Counted from the stretch's first letter, positions 1 through 9,128 are shown. The stretch: 64,000 nucleotides of DNA from CAXXOK01 sp963675655 (GCA_963675655.1 OY776489.1:1054001-1118000), one strand, 5' to 3'. The notes: a model not told the origin generated them from the sequence alone. Numbers and translations: made by a program.

Positions 1-186
1 ATCGGCCCGGTGAAAACCAGCGTATACATTTACCTGACCCCGGTGGTCACCATTGTGTTCGCCCGGCTGATTCTGAAGGATTCCATCCATCCGCTCGCGC
101 TGGCGGGCGCGGGGCTGACAGTGGTAGGGCTGGTCGTCAGCCAGCAGAAGATCCTCCGGCGCGCAGAGCGCGAAACGCAAGGCTAA
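1..186 (+). CDS. EamA/DMT-family transporter, C-terminal end (partial)
   Basis: The gene enters from outside the window; only the last 61 residues are visible. They contain two hydrophobic helices, one around VYIYLTPVVTIVFARL and one around LALAGAGLTVVGLVV, separated by a short charged loop, then a basic tail RRAERETQG. A helix with a TPV motif followed by a final helix is how EamA (drug/metabolite transporter) proteins end, so this is probably an inner-membrane exporter of small metabolites. The substrate cannot be inferred. The reading frame is open from base 1. Confidence 0.7.
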   Translation: MGPVKTSVYIYLTPVVTIVFARLILKDSIHPLALAGAGLTVVGLVVSQQKILRRAERETQG

Positions 187-236
187 AACGCCCCGGAGCA
201 AGCCGGCATACGCCGGGTGGTAAACGAGACGATTTG

Positions 237-245
237 TGGTATAAT
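237..245 (+). promoter_or_regulatory. Extended -10 promoter upstream of the DUF624-like gene
   Basis: TGGTATAAT (237-245) is a perfect -10 hexamer with the TGn extension, 48 bases before the ATG at 294. No good -35 hexamer lies 17 bases upstream, which is tolerated at extended -10 promoters. Confidence 0.6.
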
Positions 246-293
246 ATTGTAGCGAGTGTCTGTATTGGCATCTATTCGCAAGGAGGTACACCC

Positions 294-1277
294 ATGTTTG
301 GCAAGTTCATGAATAATTATTTTTATGGCAAAAGCGGGAAGGGCGATTACACCAAGGATGATCTGCCCCAAACCCGGCAGCAGCTGTTTTGGGAAACGCT
401 GCGCACGCGGTTGAGCGGATTGATGCGCCTGAACCTGATTTATATGGTTGCGTGGCTGCCCGCGCTGATGGTGATCGGCTACCATTTACTGGTGCTGTAT
501 TCCGCCGCCGTCGGGTATGTTGACCTGCAAACACAGGTTGAGGCGGGCACGCTGGCTGTCGCCGATTTTACCGCGCAGCAGGCCCAATACATGGATGCTA
601 TCAAATCCATCGTTCTGCGTGCGCTGCTCTTCCTCATTCCGGCGCTGGCCATTACCGGGCCGTTCACAGCGGGCATCAGCTTTGTTACCCGCAACTGGGC
701 GCGCGATGAACACGCCTTTTTATGGAGCGACTTTAAAGACGCGGTTAAAGCCAACTGGAAACAGGCATTGGCTACCAGCACCATTACGGGCTTCATACCC
801 ATGATGTTGTATGTATGCGCCATGTTTTACGGGCAGATGGCAGCCACGAACACGCTGTTCATCGTTCCCCAGGTGCTTACGGTGATCTTCGGCCTCATCT
901 GGCTGATGAGCCTGATGTACGCGTATCCGCTCATGGTAACCTATAAGCTTAAGTATAAGGAGCTGCTGCGCAACAGCCTGCTGCTAACCATCGGGCGTTT
1001 ACCCGTAACGGTGGGGCTGAAGCTGCTTTCCTGCGTACCGGCTGCCATTATGCTGGCGGTCAGCGTGTTTACCCCCTACGCGCAGTGGGCGCTGCTCATC
1101 GGCCTTTTGTACTATATCCTCATCGGTTTTTCCCTCAGCCGCTTTGTGGCGGCCAGTTACTCCAACGCTGTTTTTGATAAGTACATCAACATCAAAATTG
1201 AAGGCGCGCAGGTCAACCGCGGCCTGTACGTGGAAGAGGACGACGAGGACGAGGATGATACCGCCGATCAGCCGTAA
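294..1277 (+). CDS. DUF624/YesL-like multi-pass membrane protein
   Basis: The product is a 327-residue integral membrane protein of unknown function. The opening MFGKFMNNYFYGKSGKGDY resembles the start of YesL/DUF624 proteins, which are often found near sugar transporters. Predicted helices lie near residues 45-70, 105-130, 163-183, 188-212, 233-260 and 262-282. The C-terminus is a strongly acidic tail (EEDDEDEDD). I chose the ATG at 294, not an upstream in-frame ATG at 234, because AAGGAGG sits 7 bases before it and the start of the promoter -10 overlaps the longer version. The methyltransferase gene follows after about 35 bases, so the two are probably cotranscribed. The family name is a similarity judgement; the function is not known. 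Confidence 0.65.
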   Translation: MFGKFMNNYFYGKSGKGDYTKDDLPQTRQQLFWETLRTRLSGLMRLNLIYMVAWLPALMVIGYHLLVLYSAAVGYVDLQTQVEAGTLAVADFTAQQAQYMDAIKSIVLRALLFLIPALAITGPFTAGISFVTRNWARDEHAFLWSDFKDAVKANWKQALATSTITGFIPMMLYVCAMFYGQMAATNTLFIVPQVLTVIFGLIWLMSLMYAYPLMVTYKLKYKELLRNSLLLTIGRLPVTVGLKLLSCVPAAIMLAVSVFTPYAQWALLIGLLYYILIGFSLSRFVAASYSNAVFDKYINIKIEGAQVNRGLYVEEDDEDEDDTADQP

Positions 1278-1312
1278 CCGGCGCGAAGAAATGCTGTTTT
1301 GAGGTGACGAAT

Positions 1313-2095
1313 TTGTACACAGCCTTCGCCACGGTATATGACCGTTTGATGGGCGATGTGGATTATACAACCTGGGCGACCTACTACGAAACGCTGCTGT
1401 CTATGTACGGCCTTCCCCGCGGGAAGCTGTGCGAATGTGCCTGCGGCACCGGCAGCCTGACCATTCCCCTGAGCACAAAAGGATACCAGATGACGGGCGT
1501 GGACAGCTCCGAGGAGATGCTGTTTGAAGCCAGTCAGAAAGCGCGCAAGGCGGGCGCGATGATCCCCTTTGTAAAGCAGGATATGCGCGCTTTGCGCCTG
1601 CACCGCCGCATGGACGGCGTGCTGTGCACCTGCGACGGCATCAACTATTTACCCGGCACCGGCGACGTGCTCGCGTTTTTTTCCGCGGCATGGGCGGCGC
1701 TGCGGCCGGGCGGCGTGCTGGCCTTTGACGTAAGCACGCCCTATAAGCTGGAGTATATTTTGGGCAACAACTTCATCGGCGATGAAACGGCAGATATCGC
1801 ATACCTGTGGCAGAACCGCTACGACCCGCAAACCGCCAGTGTGGAGATGGATTTGTCCATCTTTGTGCGCAAAGAAGAAGAAACCTACCAGCGCATCAGC
1901 GAACGGCAAACACAATACGCCTATTCCGCCGAAACGCTGGAGCGGCTGTTGATACAGGCAGGCTATACGGACATCCGCATTCTGGGTGACCGCAGCTTTA
2001 TCCCGATCAAGCCGACCGAACAGCGCTGGCACTTTATCGCGCGCAAGCCCGCCGCATCGCAGGAGGGCACGCCGTATAACCCCGCAACCCTCTAA
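1313..2095 (+). CDS. Class I SAM-dependent methyltransferase
   Basis: The product is a roughly 260-residue cytosolic methyltransferase. SAM-binding motif I is CECACGTGSL (about residues 39-48), followed by the acidic-loop motif VDSSEEML and a motif-II-like strand around MDGVLCTCDGINYL. The opening YTAFATVYDRLMGDVDY is typical of small Clostridia methyltransferases annotated only at class level, so no substrate can be named. Start choice: GAGGTG at 1301-1306 is the best Shine-Dalgarno site and points to TTG at 1313. A GTG at 1304 in the same frame would lie inside that site and has no ribosome-binding site of its own. hslO follows 11 bases downstream, which suggests one transcript. Confidence 0.8.
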   Translation: MYTAFATVYDRLMGDVDYTTWATYYETLLSMYGLPRGKLCECACGTGSLTIPLSTKGYQMTGVDSSEEMLFEASQKARKAGAMIPFVKQDMRALRLHRRMDGVLCTCDGINYLPGTGDVLAFFSAAWAALRPGGVLAFDVSTPYKLEYILGNNFIGDETADIAYLWQNRYDPQTASVEMDLSIFVRKEEETYQRISERQTQYAYSAETLERLLIQAGYTDIRILGDRSFIPIKPTEQRWHFIARKPAASQEGTPYNPATL

Positions 2096-2106
2096 AGGAG
2101 CGACAC

Positions 2107-2985
2107 ATGGAACAAACCGATTCTATTTTACATTTTACCCTTGCCGACGGCGCCGTGCGCGGGCTGTTTATCCGGTCCACCCAAACCGCACGCGAGGCGC
2201 AGCGTCTGCACGGCGCATCAGCCGTAGCGGCCGCGGCGCTGGGTCGCGCGCTGACAGGCACAGCTATGCTGGCTTCCACCCTCAAAGAGCCGGGCGCGTC
2301 CGTAACGCTGACCATCGACGGCGACGGCCCGCTTGGTAAAATCATCTGCGTAGGCGATGGCGAAACCGTGCGCGGGCTGGCAACCGACCCCACCGTGCGC
2401 CTGCCCCTAAAGAATGGCAAGCTGGATGTAGGCAGCGCCGTAGGCCACCGCGGCCGTATGAGCGTCGTTAAGGATTTGCGCCTGAAAAGCCCCTACATCG
2501 GGCAGGTGGAGCTGCAATCCGGCGAGATTGCCGCAGACCTTGCCTATTATTATGTACAAAGCGAGCAAAGCCCCTCGCTGATTAGTCTGGGCGTAATCGC
2601 CTCGGATGCGGATGTCACCTCGGCGGGCGGCATCCTTTTACAGCCGCTGCCCGGCTGCCCGGACGGGGTAATCGACCAGTTGGAGCTGCGCTCGCCCATC
2701 TTCGGCGACGTTGCAAGCGAGCTGGCACACGAAGAGCCCGAAACATTGATGAACCTTTGGTTCAACGGCCTGACTCCGGTGCTTTTGAAAACAACGCCGT
2801 TTTCCTACCACTGCCCCTGCAGCCAGAAGCGCATGGAACGCGCGCTGATTTCGCTGGGCGAAACAGAGCTGAAGCGCCTGATTGCCGACGAAACGGACGG
2901 GGCCGAGTTGGTATGCCATTTCTGCAATGCCAAATACCATTTTACCACGCACGATTTGCTGCGTTTGCTCAATCGCATTTGTTAA
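2107..2985 (+). CDS. hslO: Hsp33 redox-regulated chaperone
   Basis: Hsp33 is a cytosolic holdase that is switched on when its zinc-bound cysteines are oxidised; it protects unfolded proteins during oxidative and heat stress. The 292-residue product has the full family layout: an N-terminal substrate-binding domain with conserved GDGPLG and VGHRGRMSVVKDL segments, then a C-terminal zinc switch formed by C236-x-C238 and C270-x-x-C273. Length matches the family. AAAGGAG lies 7 bases ahead of the ATG. It sits between a methyltransferase and a TPR gene on the same strand. No heat-shock operator is visible directly upstream, so regulation is not shown by the sequence. Confidence 0.95.
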   Translation: MEQTDSILHFTLADGAVRGLFIRSTQTAREAQRLHGASAVAAAALGRALTGTAMLASTLKEPGASVTLTIDGDGPLGKIICVGDGETVRGLATDPTVRLPLKNGKLDVGSAVGHRGRMSVVKDLRLKSPYIGQVELQSGEIAADLAYYYVQSEQSPSLISLGVIASDADVTSAGGILLQPLPGCPDGVIDQLELRSPIFGDVASELAHEEPETLMNLWFNGLTPVLLKTTPFSYHCPCSQKRMERALISLGETELKRLIADETDGAELVCHFCNAKYHFTTHDLLRLLNRIC

Positions 2986-3055
2986 CTCCGCACCTTTGCT
3001 TTTTTCTTCCGCGCGGCTTCGTCGCGCGTATTGGACTTACCCAAGGAGTATCATC

Positions 3056-4816
3056 ATGAGTGTCAGAACCGGAGAGGTTGTAAAATTACAGCGTTCCAGC
3101 GCCTATTGGGTGGCGCGCGCCGATCGCCACCGCAGGCAGGGGAACCGCCGCCGCGCGGCCGCGCTGTTGCGCCACGCCGTCGCACTGTCCCCGCAGGATG
3201 ACGATTTACGCGTCGCCTACGCGCAAATGCTGCAGGAAATGGAATGTTACGAGGCCAGCAACCGCGCCGCTTTCGGCGCGCTGACCCTGAACCCCAAACG
3301 CTACGCCTGCTATGGGCTAATCGGCCATAACATGCTCGCGCTGGGCAACGCGCAAGAAGCGATGGACGCTTTTTCCCGTTACCTGTGGGCGGTACGGCAG
3401 GCCGGCGGCATTGTGGATGTGGATTACGATGAAGAGCTGGACGCGTTGGAGGCGGCGGAAAACGGCCACAGCCAAGCGCGGGCTCGCCACGAAACACAGC
3501 TGAACATCGCCAGCCGCCGTTTGGCGCTGGGCGATTATGACAAGGCCGAGCGCTCCCTGCGCCGGGCACACCCCGCACGGCAGGCCGACGACCGGTACGA
3601 TTCGCTGCGGGCGCTGCTGTTGCAGGGCAAGGGTGATGTGCAGGGCTCCATCCACAGCGCGAGAACGGCCGTGCGCCGCAACCCGTTCAGCGTACGCGCA
3701 CGCTGCGCGCTGGCCGGGGCATGGTGCATGGCGGGCAAGCGCAGCCGGGGTGCGTCGGCGCTGCTCAAAGCGGCGCTGTATTGCGATTCCGCGCAGGACG
3801 AACAGCTTTATTGCTATTCCGCCATTAGCTTAGGCTTTCCCGAGCTGGCGCTGTGCGTACTGCGCCGCGCTGTAAAGCAAAGCCCGGACAGGCTGCCCAC
3901 GGTGTTTAACACCGCAATGATTCTATTGAAATTAGGCCGTATGGACGACGCCGATCCCCTCATCCACCGCTGCCGCGATTTGGACCCGGCGGATGTACCC
4001 GCCCGCTGCACCAGCCGCACGCTGGAACAGTGGCGCGCGCTGGAGTTGTCACCCCGGCAGGTAAGTTACGCAGCCAAAGCGCTGCCGCTGTACCCGCTGC
4101 TGTCCCCTGCCGAGAGCAACGATTGCCTTGCCCAGCTTGCCAAAGCGCTAGCCGGGGGCACCGATGCATTTTGCACGCTGCTGCAGGAAGACGAAGCCTT
4201 ATATAACCTCTTTCTATACGAGCTGGGGGACCCGGATCACCAGTTAAGCCGGTTGATTCCGGTTTTGGCAATGCATCTGCCGCAGGATTTTGCCGAGCAT
4301 TTCATGCGCGAAGTGCTGGTGCAGCCCACCCCAGACGATACTGCCAAACGGCTGGCCGCCGCCACGCTGATGAAGCTGGGCGCAAAGCCCCCGTATGTTA
4401 TTTGGCACGCGGGCCGCATTGCGGAAATCGACCCTTCGGTACAGACCCGGCGGGACGGTACCCTTTCCCGGTCGATGCTGATCCGCCGTCTGGCAAACGT
4501 ACAGCACCAAAGCGGCGATACCCGGCTGATGACCCACGCGCTGATGCTGCTGCACCGCATGAACCCCAAACTGCGTGCCAAAGTGGTACGCGATACCACC
4601 GGTGTTTTCAGCACAGCCACCGAGCAGCACTACCGGCTGACCTATAGCCTTGCGGAGAGCGACCGCCTGCGCTTCCTTCTGCGGTATACCGCGGATGAGC
4701 GCCGCCGCGTTCGCAAAGCCTTTCAGTTATTATGCACGTTGATGCCCTTGCCTGAGAAGGGCATTGCGCTGCAGCCGCCTGAAGGAGGATACACGGATGA
4801 AACTGATCGATTTTGA
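3056..4816 (+). CDS. Tetratricopeptide-repeat protein
   Basis: The product is a 586-residue soluble protein with no signal peptide or membrane segment. It opens with MSVRTGEVVKLQRSSAYWV and then runs through several TPR-like helix pairs in the first 350 residues, e.g. GNRRRAAALLRHAVALSPQD, ALGNAQEAMDAFSRYL and GDYDKAERSLRRAHPA. The later part is helical but not clearly repeated. TPR arrays bind peptides and assemble complexes; no enzyme motif is visible. The start is the ATG at 3056, preceded by AAGGAG; the frame is open further upstream but has no ribosome-binding site there. Its 3' end overlaps the next gene by 20 bases, so the pair is probably translationally coupled and may act together. 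Confidence 0.75.
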   Translation: MSVRTGEVVKLQRSSAYWVARADRHRRQGNRRRAAALLRHAVALSPQDDDLRVAYAQMLQEMECYEASNRAAFGALTLNPKRYACYGLIGHNMLALGNAQEAMDAFSRYLWAVRQAGGIVDVDYDEELDALEAAENGHSQARARHETQLNIASRRLALGDYDKAERSLRRAHPARQADDRYDSLRALLLQGKGDVQGSIHSARTAVRRNPFSVRARCALAGAWCMAGKRSRGASALLKAALYCDSAQDEQLYCYSAISLGFPELALCVLRRAVKQSPDRLPTVFNTAMILLKLGRMDDADPLIHRCRDLDPADVPARCTSRTLEQWRALELSPRQVSYAAKALPLYPLLSPAESNDCLAQLAKALAGGTDAFCTLLQEDEALYNLFLYELGDPDHQLSRLIPVLAMHLPQDFAEHFMREVLVQPTPDDTAKRLAAATLMKLGAKPPYVIWHAGRIAEIDPSVQTRRDGTLSRSMLIRRLANVQHQSGDTRLMTHALMLLHRMNPKLRAKVVRDTTGVFSTATEQHYRLTYSLAESDRLRFLLRYTADERRRVRKAFQLLCTLMPLPEKGIALQPPEGGYTDETDRF

Positions 4817-5621
4817 CGACCACTTTACCCAGGCGCTCACGGATTGGATGGAAACTGGCAGCGCAGGCTACAAAAACGCCGACGCCATGGAGGACGCCGC
4901 CCCCGAATTTTACCTAAAGTGGCTGGCCACTCCGGCCCCCTGGCTGGACGGCGCGGCTCCCGGCACCTATTTTGCCCAGTATGAAGACATGCAGGCGCTG
5001 GTAGACTTGATGGTGGATTATGTGCGCCAGGATGTTCCGGTACCCGATCCCCTGCTGGATCGCCTGCAGGAACTGGCGGATGAAAAACCCGTGCTGGCGC
5101 TGGTACGCAACCAGAGCGCGCCGGTGGAAGCGCGTATGCTCGGCATCGAGCTATTGCGCCAGCTGGAAAGCAACGCCCCGCTGGTGGATTATATCCGCTG
5201 GCAGGTAGAGCGCAGCGAAGAGGAAGAGCTGCTGGATAACGCGCTGGAAAGCCTGCACAATATGACTACGGATGTGTTCCGCCCCGCCAAGCTGGCGTTT
5301 CAGGCGGCCAACGATACCGGCAAGGAAGCGCTTTTGGATTTACTTTCCGATTTTTCCTGCGATGAGGATGTGCTTGCTTTTGCTATCCGCCAGTTTCAGC
5401 AGCTGCCCGAGCGGCGCGCGCTGTACGCGGGGTATCTGGGCAAACTGGGCGATGCCCGCGCGCTGGAACCCCTGCTGGACGCAGCCGAGAGCAACACCGT
5501 CTCCTACATCGATTTTATCGAGATTCGCAACGCCATTGAGCGTCTGGGCGGCGAAGCCCCCGTGCGCGACTTTACGGGCGATCCTACCTGGGCGGCCGTA
5601 AGGCGTTTGCAAAAGCGGTAA
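4797..5621 (+). CDS. HEAT-repeat-like alpha-helical protein
   Basis: The product is a 274-residue acidic soluble protein. After residue 90 it shows repeated helix pairs such as VEARMLGIELLRQLE, EEELLDNALESLHNM and GKLGDARALEPLLDAAESN, like HEAT/PBS-lyase scaffold repeats; GDARALEPL is a typical repeat core. No catalytic residues are visible. The start ATG at 4797 has AAGGAGG in front and lies inside the 3' end of the TPR gene, an overlap of 20 bases. The shared transcript and the pairing of two helical scaffolds suggest a common complex; that is inference. A small hairpin follows at 5648. Confidence 0.6.
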   Translation: MKLIDFDDHFTQALTDWMETGSAGYKNADAMEDAAPEFYLKWLATPAPWLDGAAPGTYFAQYEDMQALVDLMVDYVRQDVPVPDPLLDRLQELADEKPVLALVRNQSAPVEARMLGIELLRQLESNAPLVDYIRWQVERSEEEELLDNALESLHNMTTDVFRPAKLAFQAANDTGKEALLDLLSDFSCDEDVLAFAIRQFQQLPERRALYAGYLGKLGDARALEPLLDAAESNTVSYIDFIEIRNAIERLGGEAPVRDFTGDPTWAAVRRLQKR

Positions 5622-5647
5622 GGCACGGCTGCCGATTGTTACAAACC

Positions 5648-5670
5648 GTTTGCCCCCACGGGCGGCAAAC
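5648..5670. other. Intergenic hairpin
   Basis: Perfect 7-bp inverted repeat GTTTGCC...GGCAAAC (5648-5654 and 5664-5670) with a 9-base loop. There is no T-run after it, so it is not a clear rho-independent terminator. It lies just before the next promoter. Confidence 0.4.
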
Positions 5671-5672
5671 AA

Positions 5673-5681
5673 TGCTATACT
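5673..5681 (+). promoter_or_regulatory. Extended -10 promoter for the HD hydrolase gene
   Basis: TGCTATACT (5673-5681) is a TGn-extended -10 about 70 bases ahead of the ATG at 5754. No convincing -35 was found; the hairpin at 5648-5670 occupies that area. Confidence 0.5.
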
Positions 5682-5753
5682 ATTTGCGGCAGGCGCATTC
5701 CGCCCGCCGTTGGAAAGACCCGGTAAATAAACGGGTTTTCTACTGGAGGAACC

Positions 5754-6440
5754 ATGATTATACTGGAAGAAGTAAAACGAAACGAAAGTATCCGCGCGCT
5801 GGTCAAAGCGGGCAACCGCTACCTGGAAGCACTGGGATATACCGACCACGGCCCGCGGCATTTAAGCTACGTAAGCCGTACAGCCAGCTATATCCTCAAG
5901 GCGCTGGGGTACAGCGAGCGGGAGATTGAACTGGCGGCCATTGCGGGCTGGGTGCACGATGTGGGCAACAGCATCAACCGCCACGACCACGGGCCCAACG
6001 GAGCCATCATGCTCTTTCCCATCCTAAAGGATGCGGGCATGAGCATCCCGGATACGGTGGAAATTATTACCGCCGTGGGCAACCACGAGGAGCAAAGCGG
6101 CAGCGTCAGCAGCGCCGTCAGCGCCGCGCTGATCATCGCCGATAAAAGCGACGCGCATAAAAGCCGCGTGCGCAACGGCAAGCCCGACCCCACCGACGTA
6201 CACGACCGCGTGAATTTTTCCATTCAGAAAAACGATGTAACGGTGGACAGAAAAAGCAAAGTCATCCGGCAATCGCTGGTGATGGACCAATCCAGCAGCG
6301 TGCTGGAATACTTAAGCATTTATATGCCGCGCATCATCATGTGCGAGAAAGCAGCCGCCTTTTTAGGGCAGGAGTTTCAACTGGTAATCAACGGCCACGC
6401 GGTCAACAACCAGTCTCCCATGCCCCAATGCGCGCTCTAA
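5754..6440 (+). CDS. HD-domain phosphohydrolase
   Basis: The product is a 228-residue cytosolic metal-dependent phosphohydrolase of the HD superfamily, which acts on nucleotides or nucleotide second messengers. Metal ligands are visible in order: H36 in DHGPRH, the H68-D69 doublet in WVHDVGN, H77/H79 in NRHDHG, H111 in GNHEE and D130 in ALIIADKSD. The domain fills the first 140 residues; the rest is a short C-terminal region of unclear role. GGAGGAACC precedes the ATG. It has its own promoter and is followed after 54 bases by the zinc-ribbon gene. The substrate is not predictable; the single compact HD domain resembles YqeK/RelA-type stand-alone hydrolases only in general fold. Confidence 0.85.
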   Translation: MIILEEVKRNESIRALVKAGNRYLEALGYTDHGPRHLSYVSRTASYILKALGYSEREIELAAIAGWVHDVGNSINRHDHGPNGAIMLFPILKDAGMSIPDTVEIITAVGNHEEQSGSVSSAVSAALIIADKSDAHKSRVRNGKPDPTDVHDRVNFSIQKNDVTVDRKSKVIRQSLVMDQSSSVLEYLSIYMPRIIMCEKAAAFLGQEFQLVINGHAVNNQSPMPQCAL

Positions 6441-6494
6441 CGGGCAGTACAGCCGCCCGCCGATACCCTGTGGGAAAGCGAGGAACGCATAACC

Positions 6495-8504
6495 ATGATT
6501 TGTGAACGCTGCGGCACATACCTGAGGGAAGATGAAATCATCTGCCCGGTATGCGGCACAATGGTGCACCGTGCAGACGCCGCCGGTGAAACCGGCGTAC
6601 GCGCCATGCGGCAGGGCCGCCGCAACGCCGTGCCGCCCGTACTGCCGGATGAAAGCCGGGATGGTATCCCCACCTACGGCGATTATGATAATTCCCCCCT
6701 GCCCGTAGAGCAGGAGGGGGGCGTACGCCGCAAAGGCGGTAAAAGCAACAAACCTGTGCTGGATTCCTTCGCCAGCCGCCCCAATACCCGGCGCGGCGTG
6801 CCGGTACACACCAATAGCCGCAACACCCGGCAAGTGGCCTCCCGGCACGGCAAGCCGAAAATCGTGCGCCAGCACCCCATCAACTGGATGCTAATCGGCG
6901 TCATCTGCATCGGGCTGTCCATACTGGTGGGGCTTGGATACCTCATTTACCTGAACACCTCCGATACCGGCCAGCAAATGCTGGCACGCAAACGAACCAT
7001 GTCTGCCAACGACGCACTGCTGGCGCTGGCCGTCAATACCGACGCTATCGTGGAAGATGAGCACGACAAAGCCCTGAAAACGCTGGAGGACGCGCCCGCG
7101 CAAGCCTATTGGACCGTTGGGCAGGCGTTTATGAACGAGGGCGATATGGAAGATTCCATTATGGCCTTCCGCATTGCCGATATACTAGACCCGGAAAATT
7201 ACGACGGGCTATTACTGCTGGGGCAGGCTTACGAGCTGAACAACATGGAAGCCGAAGCCGAAGCCCTGTATTTGAGGTTGCTTACAGACGTAAGCCCCAG
7301 CCGCAGCGAGGCCTATACCGCGCTGATCAGCATCTATCTGGATCAGGACCGCGACCCCGAAGCGGCCGATTTGATGCTGCTGGCGTATACCAATACCGAT
7401 AAAGAGACGTTCCGCATCCAGCGTAACGATTTTATCCCCAACGAGCCGGAAGTGGATACCGATCACCTATCCGGCCGCTACGAGCTGGAGCAGACGATTA
7501 CCGTCACCTCGCCGCAGGGGTACGATATTTATTACACACTGGATGACGACGCGGTGCTGCCGGAGGGCGGCACGCTGGTGAAAAACAATTCCGTCATCAT
7601 CCCGGAGGGTACCTACACACTGCGCGCCGTATGCGTTATTGAGAATTTGGTCAGCGACGAAATGAGCGCTGTCTACACCGTTTACTATCCCTCCCCGTCC
7701 GCGCCCAAGTGTAACCTTGCGCCCAACACCTACTCCAAGCTGCATACCGTCAGTCTGCGTGCAGGCGCAAGCACCAATACCGCCGAGGAGCGCCGGGCGA
7801 AAACCAGCGAGCAGCTGGCCAAGGAGGATAACCAAACCTTCTACTACACCATCGACGGCTCCACCCCCGACCCTGATGTAAGCCCGATCTACGATGGTAC
7901 ACCCATCCAACTCCCCTCCGGCCGCGTAACGCTCAAGGCGATTGCGGTCAACGGCTACGGCAAGCAATCCAGTACGATGGAAGTCTGCTATAAGTTTAAT
8001 GTGAAGCCGTATCCGTTGGAGATGTACAACGAGAAGGACACCTTCAGCAATTTCGAGCTGATTAATACATCAATCGCGGAGTTTGAGGATGCCTTCGGCC
8101 AGCCGAAGGAAACGCTGGATACCCAGTACCTGACGCTGGAAAATCAGGCGCAGCATCTGGTGTATTCGTGGGGGTATGCGGTATTCATGCTGCAAGGCAA
8201 CCAGTGGCAGCTGGTACGCATCGAAATGGACAGCGGCGTTGCCACCGCCCCGCGGGGTGTGGGGCTGGGCAGCAGCGAAAGCGAAATCACCGGCGTTTAT
8301 AAGGATTACGGCATGCTGGCCAATCAGGATAACAGCCGCAACCTGTATTACACCGACCCCAACGCCGGCGTGGTATTGCAAAATGAAGACGGCACCCGCA
8401 CCATACAGTACACCTGCGAAACGATGGACAGTCAAATATGGGTGCTACAATACCACCTGAAAAACGGCAAGTGCGTATTGATCGACAATTTTTATAAGCC
8501 GTAA
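6495..8504 (+). CDS. Zinc-ribbon, TPR and chitobiase-like-domain membrane protein
   Basis: The product is a 669-residue single-pass membrane protein. A zinc ribbon opens the protein (C3xxC6 and C17xxC20), followed by a basic disordered linker and one transmembrane helix at about 131-153 (WMLIGVICIGLSILVGLGYL). Outside the membrane come TPR-like helices (about 180-300), then two modules with the YYTLD/YYTIDGSTPDP pattern of the chitobiase C-terminal type (CHB_HEX_C_1) at about 345-420 and 440-510, and a C-terminal domain of about 150 residues. The order predicts a cytosolic ribbon and an extracellular array. No enzyme site is visible; a cell-envelope scaffold or sensor is the most I can infer. 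A terminator follows at 8542. Confidence 0.7.
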   Translation: MICERCGTYLREDEIICPVCGTMVHRADAAGETGVRAMRQGRRNAVPPVLPDESRDGIPTYGDYDNSPLPVEQEGGVRRKGGKSNKPVLDSFASRPNTRRGVPVHTNSRNTRQVASRHGKPKIVRQHPINWMLIGVICIGLSILVGLGYLIYLNTSDTGQQMLARKRTMSANDALLALAVNTDAIVEDEHDKALKTLEDAPAQAYWTVGQAFMNEGDMEDSIMAFRIADILDPENYDGLLLLGQAYELNNMEAEAEALYLRLLTDVSPSRSEAYTALISIYLDQDRDPEAADLMLLAYTNTDKETFRIQRNDFIPNEPEVDTDHLSGRYELEQTITVTSPQGYDIYYTLDDDAVLPEGGTLVKNNSVIIPEGTYTLRAVCVIENLVSDEMSAVYTVYYPSPSAPKCNLAPNTYSKLHTVSLRAGASTNTAEERRAKTSEQLAKEDNQTFYYTIDGSTPDPDVSPIYDGTPIQLPSGRVTLKAIAVNGYGKQSSTMEVCYKFNVKPYPLEMYNEKDTFSNFELINTSIAEFEDAFGQPKETLDTQYLTLENQAQHLVYSWGYAVFMLQGNQWQLVRIEMDSGVATAPRGVGLGSSESEITGVYKDYGMLANQDNSRNLYYTDPNAGVVLQNEDGTRTIQYTCETMDSQIWVLQYHLKNGKCVLIDNFYKP

Positions 8505-8541
8505 CCTCCCAGAAGGATCACCCGTAAAACCGTAACGCAGC

Positions 8542-8582
8542 CCACCCTTCGCTATGCCCGCGCATATCGGAGGGTGGTTTTC
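8542..8582 (+). terminator. Rho-independent terminator after the zinc-ribbon gene
   Basis: CCACCCT (8542-8548) pairs with AGGGTGG (8571-8577), with further inner pairing (TATGC/GCATA), and TTTT follows at once. Confidence 0.65.
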
Positions 8583-8699
8583 GCTACGCGGTATCTCCGC
8601 CGCGCCCAGAGCAGGGGTGCGCCGTCTGTGCCGGCAGAAAAAACCATCCTGGAACTATAAGGACAGGCTCACGAATATTCTGTTTTCAGCGTATCGGCA

Positions 8700-9128
8700 T
8701 TGACGGACGCCGATACGCTGATTGCGCCGCAAAGCCAATGTTTCTATGCCGATTTTATCCGCCAGGGCGAATGTCCTGGTTACAACCGATCCCGCGAAGA
8801 AATGCTGGAAAGCATCGCCCGCAAGCATGTGTATCTCATCCGCTGCGAGGGTCAAACGATCGGCACTATCATCATCAGTGATCTGGGCGGTGGTAATGAC
8901 TATTTAGGGTGTATTTGCGTACTCCCCGCATATGAAAACAAGGGCATCGGCCAGCTTGCCGTGCAATATCTGGATTTTTTACTTTTCCACACGCGAAGCA
9001 TTGGGCTTTGGAAACGCCTGCCGATAAAAACCCGTAACCACTATTTTTACCGCAAGCTCGGCTATGCCGTCACCCGGGAATATACCGTCGGCAATGTACG
9101 GATTTCGTATTTTGAAAGGGACATATAA
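8700..9128 (+). CDS. GNAT N-acetyltransferase, start uncertain
   Basis: The product is a small acetyltransferase that would transfer acetyl from acetyl-CoA to an unknown amine. The acetyl-CoA motif A is clear: CVLPAYENKGIGQLAVQYL, with the loop ENKGIGQ, followed by motif B around NHYFYRKLGYAVT. The frame is open from 8661, just after a stop, but contains no ATG or GTG before motif A. The first usable codon is TTG at 8700, with no Shine-Dalgarno site. The gene may therefore be a 5'-truncated remnant, or may start at an unusual codon. It is isolated: a terminator lies upstream and about 350 non-coding bases downstream. Confidence 0.55.
   Translation: MTDADTLIAPQSQCFYADFIRQGECPGYNRSREEMLESIARKHVYLIRCEGQTIGTIIISDLGGGNDYLGCICVLPAYENKGIGQLAVQYLDFLLFHTRSIGLWKRLPIKTRNHYFYRKLGYAVTREYTVGNVRISYFERDI

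Noticed and set aside
1304..1315. GTG at 1304 as start of the methyltransferase
   Set aside because: It lies within the GAGGTG ribosome-binding site that serves the TTG at 1313.
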